Shown: positions 35,639 through 44,496, counted from the stretch's first letter. The stretch is 64,000 bases of DNA from Paludibacteraceae bacterium (GCA_017556705.1 JAFYMG010000003.1:1-64000), one strand, 5' to 3'. Numbers and translations: made by a program. The notes: generated from the sequence alone by a model not told the origin.

Positions 35639-36051
35639 TGGGACGAATACTTGCGATAGACTTTGGTCGCAAACGAACTGGATTAGCCGTTACGGATCCC
35701 CTCCGCATAACGGCTAATCCGCTTATTACTATCCCTACACATACGCTCGAAGCGTGGCTTACAGATTATTTTGCTAAAGAGATTGTAGATGAGGTGGTTA
35801 TAGGTCATCCCTATCAGATGAATGGCGAAGATTCCGAGTCAATGCAGTACATCCAGCCATTTATCAATCGCTTTCGCAAGGTGTTCCCCAATATGCCACT
35901 TCACGAGTATGACGAGCGCTTTACCTCGGTCATTGCGCACCAAGCTATGATTGAAGGAGGAATGCGCAAGAGCCGACGCCAAGACAAATCCGTAGTCGAT
36001 AAACTTGCCGCTTGCATCATCCTTGAAGGCTATTTAGATAGTATTCGCTAA
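35638..36051 (+). CDS. ruvX: YqgF/RuvX-type putative pre-16S rRNA nuclease
   Basis: RNase H-fold nuclease of 137 residues. The first acidic site is in I-L-A-I-D-F-G-R-K-R-T-G; a second in the D-E-R-F-T-S segment and a third in D-K-S-V-V-D-K-L-A-A. Family members trim 16S rRNA precursors, and older annotation calls them Holliday junction resolvases. Start codon overlaps the previous stop by 1 bp, so translation is coupled. Confidence 0.92.
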   Translation: MGRILAIDFGRKRTGLAVTDPLRITANPLITIPTHTLEAWLTDYFAKEIVDEVVIGHPYQMNGEDSESMQYIQPFINRFRKVFPNMPLHEYDERFTSVIAHQAMIEGGMRKSRRQDKSVVDKLAACIILEGYLDSIR

Positions 36052-36073
36052 ACACCATACATATTACACTAAA

Positions 36074-36096
36074 CAGTAGCGGCTCTGCCGCGTTCA
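36074..36096 (-). repeat. Single F1 mini-hairpin unit between ruvX and def
   Basis: On the minus strand: GTGAAC, stem GCGGC, loop AGA, stem GCCGC, TACTG, a variant of the GGAC-stem-TATW unit. Confidence 0.7.
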
Positions 36097-36112
36097 CTAA
36101 ATACTAAGCAAA

Positions 36113-36661
36113 ATGACATTACCAATATATTTATATGGTCAACCTGTGTTGCGCAAGCCAACAGAAGATATCACACCTGAGTCATTAGACCTTAAGCAAC
36201 TCCTCTCTGATATGTGGGAGACCTTGCAAGTGGCTGAAGGTTGTGGCTTGGCTGCACCGCAGATTGGCAAATCTATCCGTCTCTTTATTGTAGATGGAAC
36301 AGAATTGGCAGAGGATTATCCTGAGTGTCAGGACTTTAAGAAGGTATTCATCAATCCTGAGATTATAGAGGAGAGCGAAGATACTACCACATTCTCAGAG
36401 GGATGTTTGTCGTTGCCGGGTATCTCGGAGAATGTGATTCGTCCTGCCTCAATCACTATTCGTTATATGGATGAGAATTTTACCGAGCATACGGAGACAT
36501 ATGATGGTTTCGCTGCACGTATCATCCAACATGAGTATGATCATCTCGAAGCGCATGTCTTTACAGATCGTATCTCTCCTATTCGCCGCCAGTTTGTCAA
36601 AACCAAACTCACCAACATCGCCAAAGGTAAAGTCACTGCGCGTTACCGCACTAAACGCTGA
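36113..36661 (+). CDS. def: Peptide deformylase
   Basis: Removes the formyl group from nascent proteins. Motif 1 G-C-G-L-A-A-P-Q, motif 2 E-G-C-L-S-L-P-G with the metal cysteine, and motif 3 Q-H-E-Y-D-H-L with both metal histidines are intact. Motif 3 is followed by E-A-H instead of the more common x-G-x. 182 residues is normal. Confidence 0.96.
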   Translation: MTLPIYLYGQPVLRKPTEDITPESLDLKQLLSDMWETLQVAEGCGLAAPQIGKSIRLFIVDGTELAEDYPECQDFKKVFINPEIIEESEDTTTFSEGCLSLPGISENVIRPASITIRYMDENFTEHTETYDGFAARIIQHEYDHLEAHVFTDRISPIRRQFVKTKLTNIAKGKVTARYRTKR

Positions 36662-36682
36662 TGCGTTTAGGTGTTTAGAGAT

Positions 36683-37252
36683 ATGAGTATTCTGACTATT
36701 ATACTATTAGCTGTTGGCTTGGCAATGGATTGCTTCGCCGTTTCTGTGTGCAAGGGATTAACTTCGCCACACGGCTATGTACCTCGTTATATCAAACCGA
36801 TATTGATGGCAATGCTCTTTGGCGTGTTCCATGCAGGCATGCCATTGATTGGCTATTTCGCGGGTAGTTTCTTCGCCTCGTTCTTTGAGCGTTTTGCCCC
36901 ATGGATAGCCCTTGCATTGCTTGGGTTTATCGGTGGCAAGATGATCTATGACTCGCTCAAGGGCGATGATGACGAGGCTCATTTGGCAGATTTTTCGTTC
37001 TGGGGACTGTTGTCCTTGGCATTTGCTACCTCAATGGATACTCTTGCTACGGGTGTAATCTTTGTTCCTCACCCAAATGTAATATGGTGGGCAGTAGGGA
37101 TAATTGCATTGACTTGCTTTGTATTCTCAATAACGGGATTTATTATTGGACATTTAGTAGGTGCACGCTTGCGTTTTAATGTAACTATTCTAGGCGGTAT
37201 TATACTTATTTTAATTGGTTTGAAAATCTTTATTGAAGGTATATGTTTTTGA
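36683..37252 (+). CDS. mntP: Putative manganese efflux pump
   Basis: 189-residue membrane protein with six helices. The family's acidic motifs are present: A-V-G-L-A-M-D-C-F-A-V-S in the first helix and the pseudo-repeat S-M-D-T-L-A-T-G in the fourth. It probably exports Mn(II). ATG 36683 is preferred over GTG 36671. It overlaps the next gene by 10 bp. No yybP-ykoY riboswitch is seen upstream. Confidence 0.88.
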   Translation: MSILTIILLAVGLAMDCFAVSVCKGLTSPHGYVPRYIKPILMAMLFGVFHAGMPLIGYFAGSFFASFFERFAPWIALALLGFIGGKMIYDSLKGDDDEAHLADFSFWGLLSLAFATSMDTLATGVIFVPHPNVIWWAVGIIALTCFVFSITGFIIGHLVGARLRFNVTILGGIILILIGLKIFIEGICF

Positions 37253-37824
37253 TAAAGAATACATTAGTTAGTCTAGATGTCTTGGAAAAAGACTTCTGCT
37301 GCGACTTGGATAAATGTCGTGGTTGCTGCTGCATTGAAGGCGATGCAGGTGCGCCGCTTACAGATGAAGAAGAGGAGAAGATTCGCGAGATATTACCTAT
37401 TATTTTACCTGATATGACCAAAGAAGCGCGTGCTGTGGTAGAAGCGCAAGGATTATCTTACCTTGATCCATCGGGTGAGAAAGTGACTTCTATTGTCAAT
37501 GATAAAGACTGTGTCTTTGCCCGCACCGATCACAATGGTTGGTGCTATTGTTTGATTGAGAAGGCATACAACGCGGGTAAAATTGATTTCAAGAAACCAA
37601 TCTCGTGCCACTTGTATCCTATCCGCCTCAACAAAGTAGGTGATATGATAGGTGTGGAGTATCACAGATGGGATATTTGCCATTGTGCGCGTGTATTGGG
37701 CAAGAAACTGCATCTGCCTATCTATCAATTCCTAAAAGAACCCCTTATCCGTCGTTTTGGACAAGAGTGGTATGATGAACTTTCGTTGGTCGCTTCTGAA
37801 TGGCACAGGCAGGTTAAAGGTTAG
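37243..37824 (+). CDS. DUF3109 family cysteine-rich protein
   Basis: A 193-residue protein with about nine cysteines in paired spacings: D-F-C-C-D-L-D-K-C-R-G-C-C-C near the start, W-C-Y-C-L-I, P-I-S-C-H-L-Y-P and D-I-C-H-C-A. The pattern resembles YkgJ-type zinc or iron-sulfur cluster proteins, so metal binding is likely; the role is unknown. The last residues (V-K-G) and the TAG are encoded by a family-B heptamer array that continues to the cinA start. Confidence 0.83.
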   Translation: MFLIKNTLVSLDVLEKDFCCDLDKCRGCCCIEGDAGAPLTDEEEEKIREILPIILPDMTKEARAVVEAQGLSYLDPSGEKVTSIVNDKDCVFARTDHNGWCYCLIEKAYNAGKIDFKKPISCHLYPIRLNKVGDMIGVEYHRWDICHCARVLGKKLHLPIYQFLKEPLIRRFGQEWYDELSLVASEWHRQVKG

Positions 37825-37844
37825 AGGTTATAGGTTAAAGGCAG
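37810..37844 (+). repeat. Heptamer array, family B, spanning the DUF3109 stop
   Basis: Five units (CAGGTTA, AAGGTTA, GAGGTTA, TAGGTTA, AAGGCAG) in register; the TAG stop at 37822-37824 is in the junction of units two and three. cinA begins 3 bp after the array. Confidence 0.9.
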
Positions 37845-37847
37845 AGA

Positions 37848-39170
37848 ATGAAAGCAGAAATCATTACCATAGGCGATGAATTGCTGATTGGGCAGGTGGT
37901 AGATACTAACTCAGCATGGATGGCACAACGATTGAATGAACAAGGTATTGTGCTTCATCAGATTACATCTGTCCATGATGATCGCCAACATATCCTAAAG
38001 GCATTAGACGAGGCATTCTCTCGTGCAGATATTGTACTTACAACAGGAGGCTTAGGTCCTACTAAGGATGATATCACCAAGCATGTGATGTGCGAGTATT
38101 TTGGCACTACACTCGTGGAAGATCCTTGCGTGCGCGAACATATACATACATTGTACAAAGACCGTCCCGATGTACTCAATCGTCTGACGGCTACCCAATG
38201 GCTCGTGCCTGAGTCTGCCACTATACTCCCTAATAGAGTAGGTAGTGCGCCGATTATGGTGTTTGAAAAAGAGGCGAAAAGCGAAAGGTTAGAGGTTAAA
38301 GGCGAGGGACAAAATTCAAAATTCTTAATTCAAAATTCAAAATTTCTCATCGCCTTGCCTGGTGTGCCTCATGAGATGAAGATTGCCATGACGGAGCAGG
38401 TGCTACCTTATCTTAGGTTAAAGGCTAAAGGCGAAAGGTTAGAGGCTAAAGGCGAGATAATTCATCGTACCTTGATGGTGTATGGAATACCCGAATCTAA
38501 ACTTGCCATACTCATAGAGGAGTGGGAGATTGCTTTGCCTAATTCAATGCACTTGGCATATCTGCCTAAAGATGGTATCATCCGTTTGCGTTTGAGCAGT
38601 TATGGCGAAGCAACAATTGAGGAGGTGAATCAACAATTAGATGCACTTCGTCCTTTGATTTCTGACTACCTGATTGCTACCGAAGATTTGCCAGTAGAGG
38701 CTATTTTGGGTAATCTCCTTAAGCAACGTGGGCAAACTATTGCTACGGCTGAGAGTTGTACTGGAGGGCGATTAGCTGCTGCATTGAATGCACAGTCTGG
38801 TTCGTCTGCCTATTATATGGGATCGGTTGTGGCATATGCTAATGAGATCAAAGAGCAAGTACTTGGTGTCAAGCATATTACCTTAGAAAAGTACGGTGCG
38901 GTAAGCGAACAAACTGTTCGTGAGATGGCAGATGGCGTTCGCAGATTAATGAACACCGATTATACTGTTGCAACCTCAGGTGTTGCAGGTCCTACTGGTG
39001 GTACAGCAGACAAACCGGTCGGTACCGTTTGGATAGCATGGGCAACGCCAGAAGGTACTGAAGCTGAGTGCTTCCATTTTGGCGTCGCACGAGAACGTGA
39101 ACAAATCACTCAACGAGCTGTTACTGTAGCATTAGTAAGACTAATCCAATCACTAAACTCTAAACACTAA
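37848..39170 (+). CDS. cinA: CinA-like nicotinamide-nucleotide amidohydrolase with two repeat insertions
   Basis: N-terminal molybdopterin-binding-like domain (I-I-T-I-G-D-E-L-L-I-G-Q, T-T-G-G-L-G-P-T-K-D-D) and C-terminal amidohydrolase domain (A-T-A-E-S-C-T-G-G, T-S-G-V-A-G-P-T-G-G), so NMN deamidation or pyridine-nucleotide repair is expected. At 440 residues it is longer than the usual 415 because of two insertions. The first, about residues 142-166, sits just before the conserved F-L-I-A-L-P-G-V-P-H-E-M. The second, about 190-203, is K-A-K-G-E-R-L-E-A-K-G-E. Both are heptamer repeats that keep frame. They use AGG arginine codons, which are scarce in neighbouring genes. Confidence 0.94.
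   Translation: MKAEIITIGDELLIGQVVDTNSAWMAQRLNEQGIVLHQITSVHDDRQHILKALDEAFSRADIVLTTGGLGPTKDDITKHVMCEYFGTTLVEDPCVREHIHTLYKDRPDVLNRLTATQWLVPESATILPNRVGSAPIMVFEKEAKSERLEVKGEGQNSKFLIQNSKFLIALPGVPHEMKIAMTEQVLPYLRLKAKGERLEAKGEIIHRTLMVYGIPESKLAILIEEWEIALPNSMHLAYLPKDGIIRLRLSSYGEATIEEVNQQLDALRPLISDYLIATEDLPVEAILGNLLKQRGQTIATAESCTGGRLAAALNAQSGSSAYYMGSVVAYANEIKEQVLGVKHITLEKYGAVSEQTVREMADGVRRLMNTDYTVATSGVAGPTGGTADKPVGTVWIAWATPEGTEAECFHFGVAREREQITQRAVTVALVRLIQSLNSKH
38271..38344 (+). repeat. Two heptamer families back to back inside cinA
   Basis: Five family-B units (GAGGCGA, AAAGCGA, AAGGTTA, GAGGTTA, AAGGCGA) at 38271-38305, a GGGA linker, then five family-D units (CAAAATT, CAAAATT, CTTAATT, CAAAATT, CAAAATT) at 38310-38344. 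Confidence 0.9.
38414..38455 (+). repeat. Six family-B heptamers inside cinA (42 bp)
   Basis: TAGGTTA, AAGGCTA, AAGGCGA, AAGGTTA, GAGGCTA and AAGGCGA. Six heptamers equal 14 codons, so the block is frame-neutral by length. Confidence 0.9.
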
Positions 39171-39177
39171 ACAAGCC

Positions 39178-40839
39178 ATGACATTCTTTCATGATCTTTT
39201 CTTGACACCTTCGGTTACTCAGTCCATAGTCTTATTGACAATGGTTGTTTGTCTTGGTCTGTGGGCAGGCGAGCATTTGCGTATCAAGAATTTTTCATTG
39301 GGTATTACTTGGATATTGTTTGTGGGAATTTTCTTTTCCTCATTAGGTGTGAGTATAGACCCACAAGTGAGCCATTTTGCTAAGAATTTCGGATTAATAT
39401 TGTTTGTCTATTCCATTGGCTTGCAGGTCGGACCTTCGTTTTCTCCTTTTGGTAAAAGTGGATTAAGATTGAATCTGTTGGCTGTAGCAATAGTACTCTT
39501 GGGATGCGGTATCACAATCGCGTTGCATTACCTTACTAAGATAGATATGAGCACAATGGCAGGTATCATGTCTGGTGCGGTGATGAATACACCTTCGTTG
39601 GGTGCTGTACAACAAACGGCCTCGGATCTTATGGGTGTAGTTTCTCCTGATATTGCTATGGGTTATGCATTGGCGTATCCACTTAGTATTGTGGGACTTA
39701 TATTGTCTTTCGAATTGATACGTTTTTGTTGTCGTGTCAACCTTCGCAATGAGGATGATAACTTACGACAGGAGCATGTATCGGACGCAGATCCAATATG
39801 TGTGGATATTCGTTTGTCTGTGAATAATGCTATTACGATCAAGGAGTTGTACGAACTATGTCCAGTTAAGCATATGTTGGTCAGTCGTGTAACACGTCAG
39901 GACGGTAAGGACGAACTTGTGGAATCTACTACGGTACTACATCCGAATGATGTGGTGCGTATTGTGAGCGACAAACGTCACGAAAACGATCTGCAGGTCT
40001 TGGGTGAGGTGACGCACTACGGTTTTCATGGAGGTGAACGCTCTGATCACTTGATTTCTCGTCGTGTGGTAGTTACTCGCAAGGAATGTAATGGTAAGAG
40101 ATTGAGTACGTTTGATGTTCGCCATCGTTATCATGCTACTATTACGCGCATCAATCGTGCTGGTGTGGAACTATTGGCTACCCCAGATTTTGTACTGCAG
40201 TTGGGTGATCGTATCATGGTTGTCGGTGATAAAGAGGATGTACGCCATGTGGCAGATATCTTTGGTAATGAGTTGAAACGCTTGGATTTGCCTAACTTGA
40301 TGCCTATCTTCTTTGGTATCTTCTTGGGCGTATTATTGGGCTCTTTGCCTATTGCTATTCCCGGTATGAATCAATCGTTTAAGCTGGGACTAGCAGGGGG
40401 CTCGTTGATTGTTGCATTGCTGATTGGGCGCTTTGGACCCTACTATAATATGGTCACTTTTGCTACTACTTCTGCGAATATGATGTTGCGTCAAGTGGGA
40501 TTGACTTTGTTCTTAGCAGCAGTGGGATTGAGTGTCGGAGATGGCTTTGTGTCAACCATCTTAGAGGGAGGATATATGTGGGTGATATATGGTGCACTCA
40601 TTACGATGATCCCTCTTATAGTGGTTGGTTTTATCGCTTATAAAGTAATGAAAATCAATTATTTCAAGGTGGTGGGTCTATTAATAGGTGCTATGACGGG
40701 TGCCCCTGCCTTGGGCTATGCAGAGAGCCTTTCTCCGCATAATGATCAAGCATCGGTGACCTATGCTACGGTGTATCCACTTACAATGTTCCTCCGTGTT
40801 ATGGCAGGACAATTATTAGTATTATTCTTTTGCTCATAA
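39178..40839 (+). CDS. Aspartate:alanine exchanger family transporter
   Basis: 553 residues with the AAE plan: five to six N-terminal helices, two cytoplasmic TrkA-C-like domains at about 205-275 and 290-375 (R-R-V-V-V-T-R-K-E-C-N-G-K and R-I-M-V-V-G-D-K-E-D-V), and five to six C-terminal helices. The two membrane halves carry the duplicated motif seen as G-V-M-N-T-P-S-L-G-A and G-A-M-T-G-A-P-A-L-G-Y-A. Substrate is unknown; dicarboxylate or amino acid antiport is family knowledge. It begins 8 bp after cinA. Confidence 0.9.
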   Translation: MTFFHDLFLTPSVTQSIVLLTMVVCLGLWAGEHLRIKNFSLGITWILFVGIFFSSLGVSIDPQVSHFAKNFGLILFVYSIGLQVGPSFSPFGKSGLRLNLLAVAIVLLGCGITIALHYLTKIDMSTMAGIMSGAVMNTPSLGAVQQTASDLMGVVSPDIAMGYALAYPLSIVGLILSFELIRFCCRVNLRNEDDNLRQEHVSDADPICVDIRLSVNNAITIKELYELCPVKHMLVSRVTRQDGKDELVESTTVLHPNDVVRIVSDKRHENDLQVLGEVTHYGFHGGERSDHLISRRVVVTRKECNGKRLSTFDVRHRYHATITRINRAGVELLATPDFVLQLGDRIMVVGDKEDVRHVADIFGNELKRLDLPNLMPIFFGIFLGVLLGSLPIAIPGMNQSFKLGLAGGSLIVALLIGRFGPYYNMVTFATTSANMMLRQVGLTLFLAAVGLSVGDGFVSTILEGGYMWVIYGALITMIPLIVVGFIAYKVMKINYFKVVGLLIGAMTGAPALGYAESLSPHNDQASVTYATVYPLTMFLRVMAGQLLVLFFCS

Positions 40840-40858
40840 TTCTCTAAACACTAAACAA

Positions 40859-41626
40859 ATGTATGCATTAATTACAGGCGCTAGTTCGGGATGTGGCTAT
40901 GAATATGCCCGCATCATGGCGCAAAAAGGATATAAGCTTCTGATTGTCAGCAACGAAGAAGCTATACATGACAAAGCAGAGCTTCTTCGCCAGGATTTTG
41001 GCGTAGAGGTTGTTTCGTTGGTTCGCAATTTGGGAGTACAAACAGCCGCCAAAGAACTCTATGACTACTGCCAAGCACAAGGGCTAGAAGTAGAAGTACT
41101 TATCAATAACGCCGGCGTGTACCATGACCGAGATTTCTTAGATGATTCAGAAGGATTCAACGAACTCATCTTCAATCTGCATATGCATACACCAGCTATG
41201 TTGATGTACTATTTTGCTCAAGATATGGTAAAACGAGGTAAGGGATATATCCTCAATATGTGTTCTATTACCGCCGATATAGCCGTGCAACGACTAGGTA
41301 GTTATAGCGCAACCAAAGCCTTCTTGAGGAATTTCACTCGTTCCTTGCATGTGGAATTGAAGGGTAAAGGTGTATATGTAACCGATGTCACTCCAGGTGC
41401 TATCAATACGGGATTGTACAATATCCGTCCATGGCTGACGAAGATGGGACTTGTGCTTGGATATATCGTACAACCTAATTATTTGGCTCGCCGTGGTGTG
41501 AGAGCTATGATGAAAGGTAGGGCAAAAGTATCTATACCAGGAGTGTGGAATACCATTCTGCTGTTTTTTGTGGCGTTGGTGCCAACTTGTTTATTACGTT
41601 TGATTCGCAAATTGAAATTATTCTAA
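40859..41626 (+). CDS. SDR-family oxidoreductase
   Basis: Rossmann fold with T-G-A-S-S-G-C-G-Y-E (NADP-type glycine motif), N-N-A-G-V-Y, and the catalytic S-x-x-x-Y-S-A-T-K-A as G-S-Y-S-A-T-K-A. The hydrophobic C-terminus (L-L-F-F-V-A-L-V-P-T-C-L-L-R) suggests membrane association. Substrate unknown. One base separates its stop from the NUDIX gene. Confidence 0.88.
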   Translation: MYALITGASSGCGYEYARIMAQKGYKLLIVSNEEAIHDKAELLRQDFGVEVVSLVRNLGVQTAAKELYDYCQAQGLEVEVLINNAGVYHDRDFLDDSEGFNELIFNLHMHTPAMLMYYFAQDMVKRGKGYILNMCSITADIAVQRLGSYSATKAFLRNFTRSLHVELKGKGVYVTDVTPGAINTGLYNIRPWLTKMGLVLGYIVQPNYLARRGVRAMMKGRAKVSIPGVWNTILLFFVALVPTCLLRLIRKLKLF

Positions 41627-41627
41627 C

Positions 41628-42179
41628 ATGATTGAGAAACTAGAAAATAGAGCATGGAAGGTACTCAAGTCGGAGAATATATTGAATCTTGGTCCATGGT
41701 TGAATGTGCGCCAAGAGTTGGTGGAGTTGCCTTCGGGTAAGCAGATACCGACATGGTTTGTATTGGATTTTCCGGATTGGATCAATGTGATAGCGATTAC
41801 CAAGGATGGCGATTTTGTGATGGAAGATCAATACCGCCATGGTCTAGGAGAAACGCATTATGAATTGGTGGCTGGTGTGATTGACCCAGGAGAAACACCT
41901 TTGCAAGCTGCTCAGAGGGAACTAAGCGAAGAGACAGGATTTGGTGGGGGAGAGTGGCAATTGTTTATGACTCTATCGCCTAATCCGACTAATCATAAGA
42001 ATTTGAGTTACACGTTCTTAGCAACAGGAGTAGAGCGATTGCGAGAACAACATCAAGAGCCTACTGAAGATATTCGAGTGCATGTGCTGAAACGCGAGGA
42101 GGTGAAGCAACTCCTTGATCAAGGAGAAATAATCCAAGCCCTGCATTCTGCTCCATTATGGAAATACTTCGCACAATAG
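41628..42179 (+). CDS. NUDIX hydrolase
   Basis: 183 residues with a complete Nudix box: G-V-I-D-P-G-E-T then R-E-L-S-E-E-T-G-F. The N-terminal strands and L-S-P-N-P-T-N-H-K resemble ADP-ribose pyrophosphatase-type enzymes, so hydrolysis of a nucleoside diphosphate derivative is expected. Last gene of the gyrA transcription group. Confidence 0.9.
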   Translation: MIEKLENRAWKVLKSENILNLGPWLNVRQELVELPSGKQIPTWFVLDFPDWINVIAITKDGDFVMEDQYRHGLGETHYELVAGVIDPGETPLQAAQRELSEETGFGGGEWQLFMTLSPNPTNHKNLSYTFLATGVERLREQHQEPTEDIRVHVLKREEVKQLLDQGEIIQALHSAPLWKYFAQ

Positions 42180-42195
42180 TTTGTTGAGTGTTTTG

Positions 42196-42220
42196 TGAAC
42201 GCTACGCTATTGTTTAGTGC
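42196..42220 (+). repeat. F1-like unit in the NUDIX 3' region
   Basis: GTGAAC, GC-TAC-GC mini-stem, TATT and GTTTAGTG; a short variant of F1. The GTTTAG tail also follows the units at 58089 and 58680. Confidence 0.55.
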
Positions 42221-42238
42221 ATGGGAGAGAGATAGAAG

Positions 42239-42263
42239 TGGTGTAGCATCAAGTGCTACACCA
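42239..42263. terminator. Terminator between convergent NUDIX and ALDH genes
   Basis: TGGTGTAGCA (42239-42248) pairs with TGCTACACCA (42254-42263) around a 5-nt loop, with TTTT beyond on the plus strand. The ALDH stop lies inside the stem. Confidence 0.8.
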
Positions 42264-43680
42264 TTTTCTTTATGAGTTTGAATAGTTTGTATGGCATGTA
42301 ACGGAAAGGCATATCCACCCATGTTGGAGTTTTAATCACCGAACGGCGGTGGGAGAATGCCAAGAAACTGTCTTTTCCGTGATAGGAGCCCATACCTGAG
42401 TTACCAACGCCACCAAATGGCATATCATGATTGACAATGTGCATAATCACATCGTTGATACAAGTGCCACCCGAAATGGTATGACGGAGGATATAGTTGC
42501 CTTTCTTACCGAAATAATAAAGCGCCAAAGGGCGTTCGCGCTTGGCTACAAACTCCGTAACCTCTTCTATCTGCTTGAAAGTCAAGACAGGGAAGATAGG
42601 ACCAAAGATCTCCTCTTGCATAACAGGGGCATCTGGACTAACATTGGTCAAAATGGTAGGAGAAAGATAGCGCTCGGCGCGGTCGTAGTGACCGCCGTAA
42701 TAGATGGATGCTTCGCTATGGGACGGCGTACCGCCTATTGGACGCCCTGAAGGGCTATTGGACGCTTCGCTATTGGATATAGGCAAGTAACTAATCAAGC
42801 GGTCGAGGGCTTTGTCGCTGACGATGCGGACAAAGTGTTTCGCCTGTTGTGGGTCATTGGTCAGCAAGTGTTTCCACTCTTTGACAAGTAGTTTGAGGAA
42901 TTTGTCCTTGACATCCTCATGAATCATCAGATAATCGGGCGCAATGCAGGTTTGTCCTGCGTTGAGGGATTTGCCCCATGCTACGCGTTTAGCTGCCACT
43001 TCTAGATTGGCATCTTGATCAATGATACATGGGCTCTTGCCACCTAACTCCAGTACCACAGGAGTAAGGTGCTTGGATGCTGCTTCCATGACCATTTTGC
43101 CCAAAGCAGGGCTACCTGTGAAGAAAATCAAGTCCCAACGTTCTGCTAGTAGCATCTTGTTCACTTCACGATTGCCCTCCACGATAGCAATATACTCTTC
43201 GGAGAAGGTGCTGCGAATCATCTCGGTAAGTACGCGCGACACGTTTGGCACGTATGGCGAGGGTTTGAGCATAGCCGTACAGCCCGCCGAAATAGCTCCT
43301 ACCAATGGATTGAGAAGCAGCTGAACAGGGTAATTCCATGGGGCGATGATGAGGGTGTTGCCCAATGGTTGTTTGACAATCTTGCTCGTTGCTGGCATGA
43401 TCGCCAAGGGCGAACATTTACGTTCGGGGCGCGCCCACTTGCAGAGATGACGCAAGTGATTGCGTATCTCGCCATAGACAATGCTCAGTTCGGTGAGGTA
43501 TGCTTCTTCGTAAGATTTGTGAAGATCTTGCCAAAGGGCATCGGAGAGTGCCTTCTCGTATTGGTGCATGGCGGATGCGAGCTTGCGAAGCATTTGCTTG
43601 CGGAAAGGTAGCGCAAGGGTTGCGCCAGAGAGAAAATATTGTTGTTGCTTTTCTCGTGTCGTTTGAATATATTTTTGCAT
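42256..43680 (-). CDS. Aldehyde dehydrogenase (class 3-like) with an antisense F1 repeat insertion
   Basis: NAD(P)-dependent aldehyde oxidation. Catalytic cysteine in N-A-G-Q-T-C-I-A-P-D and general-base Glu in V-L-E-L-G-G-K-S-P are present; the N-terminal helix and hydrophobic C-terminal tail fit long-chain (ALDH3-type) enzymes, so membrane contact is likely. About residues 299-325 (from P-I-S-N-S-E-A-S to S-H-S-E-A-S) are repeat-encoded, in the loop before I-Y-Y-G-G. Homologues have a short turn there. It lies 9 bp after the SDR gene and shares its promoter. Confidence 0.93.
   Translation of the reverse strand: MQKYIQTTREKQQQYFLSGATLALPFRKQMLRKLASAMHQYEKALSDALWQDLHKSYEEAYLTELSIVYGEIRNHLRHLCKWARPERKCSPLAIMPATSKIVKQPLGNTLIIAPWNYPVQLLLNPLVGAISAGCTAMLKPSPYVPNVSRVLTEMIRSTFSEEYIAIVEGNREVNKMLLAERWDLIFFTGSPALGKMVMEAASKHLTPVVLELGGKSPCIIDQDANLEVAAKRVAWGKSLNAGQTCIAPDYLMIHEDVKDKFLKLLVKEWKHLLTNDPQQAKHFVRIVSDKALDRLISYLPISNSEASNSPSGRPIGGTPSHSEASIYYGGHYDRAERYLSPTILTNVSPDAPVMQEEIFGPIFPVLTFKQIEEVTEFVAKRERPLALYYFGKKGNYILRHTISGGTCINDVIMHIVNHDMPFGGVGNSGMGSYHGKDSFLAFSHRRSVIKTPTWVDMPFRYMPYKLFKLIKKMV
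42705..42786 (+). repeat. F1 hairpin array inside the ALDH gene, antisense to it
   Basis: On the plus strand: GGAT-GC-TTC-GC-TATG, GGAC-GGC-GTAC-CGCC-TATT, GGAC-GCCC-TGAA-GGGC-TATT, GGAC-GC-TTC-GC-TATT, then GGATATAGGCAAG. The order (F1 units, then TATAGGCAAG) copies the pyrC-pyrK gap, but the gene runs the other way. The frame survives without a stop. Confidence 0.92.
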
Positions 43681-43689
43681 ATGCTTATT

Positions 43690-44496
43690 TTATTTGCGAC
43701 CTGTAAAATAATCCATTGTACGATAGATGCCAAAAACTGTGCCAAAGACGAAGTCAAAGAGGCGTAATGGCAGAATTGCTTGCCAAAAGCGTATAAAATG
43801 GTACTTAAATGGTATACCAGCGAAGATAGTGTTGCGCTCAATGGCACGAATGATCTTCTTGGCAGTAGGTTCTGGTTTGAGAATAGGGAATACAGAACGT
43901 ACGCCCGTGAACATGCCCGTACTAATAAAATAAGGTGCTACAGTGGTTACACGAACATTGGATTTCTGCTGTTGCAATTCAATGCGCATGCTTTCGCTCC
44001 AACCGATGACCGCCCATTTGCTGGCACCATAGACCGACATCTTTGGATTGCCGAGCATGCCGCCTGCTGAAGCGATATTGCAGATATGCCCGCAATTGCG
44101 GCGAAGCATATCGGGCAAAACTTGTAGAGTGAGCACCATTGGCGCAATGGTATTCACATCCATCGTGAGACGGATATCTTCTACCGTTTGTTGGTCAAAC
44201 GTTTTGTTGCCACGGACAATTCCTGCGCAGTTTATAAGGATATCCACACAACCGCATTTCTCTTTTACGCGTTGGTAAGTGGCAATGACAGCGTTGCTGT
44301 CTGCGATATTGACGGGGTAGGTGTGGATAGTGCCTTTGGTGGCAAACTCCTCTTTGGTAGCTGCCAATGCGTCAGGGTTGATGTCCCAAATAATCAATGA
44401 CTTAGCCCCTTTCTCAAGCACCATTCTGCCCATAATCTTTCCAATCCCCGAAGCACCACCTGTGATTAGGACATTTTTTCCTTTAATCTTTGTCAT
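43690..44496 (-). CDS. SDR-family oxidoreductase (regulated with ALDH)
   Basis: 268 residues: N-V-L-I-T-G-G-A-S-G-I-G for cofactor, N-C-A-G-I-V, and catalytic Y-G-A-S-K-W. The C-terminal part has a hydrophobic stretch (F-W-Q-A-I-L-P-L-R-L-F-D-F-V-F), as in membrane-bound retinol/fatty-alcohol-type SDRs. With the ALDH and the divergent acyl-CoA synthetase it could turn long-chain alcohols or aldehydes into acyl-CoA; this is inference from grouping. Confidence 0.9.
   Translation of the reverse strand: MTKIKGKNVLITGGASGIGKIMGRMVLEKGAKSLIIWDINPDALAATKEEFATKGTIHTYPVNIADSNAVIATYQRVKEKCGCVDILINCAGIVRGNKTFDQQTVEDIRLTMDVNTIAPMVLTLQVLPDMLRRNCGHICNIASAGGMLGNPKMSVYGASKWAVIGWSESMRIELQQQKSNVRVTTVAPYFISTGMFTGVRSVFPILKPEPTAKKIIRAIERNTIFAGIPFKYHFIRFWQAILPLRLFDFVFGTVFGIYRTMDYFTGRK

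Noticed and set aside
36655..36682. Mn riboswitch before mntP
   Set aside because: Only about 20 bp separate def and mntP; no room for the aptamer.
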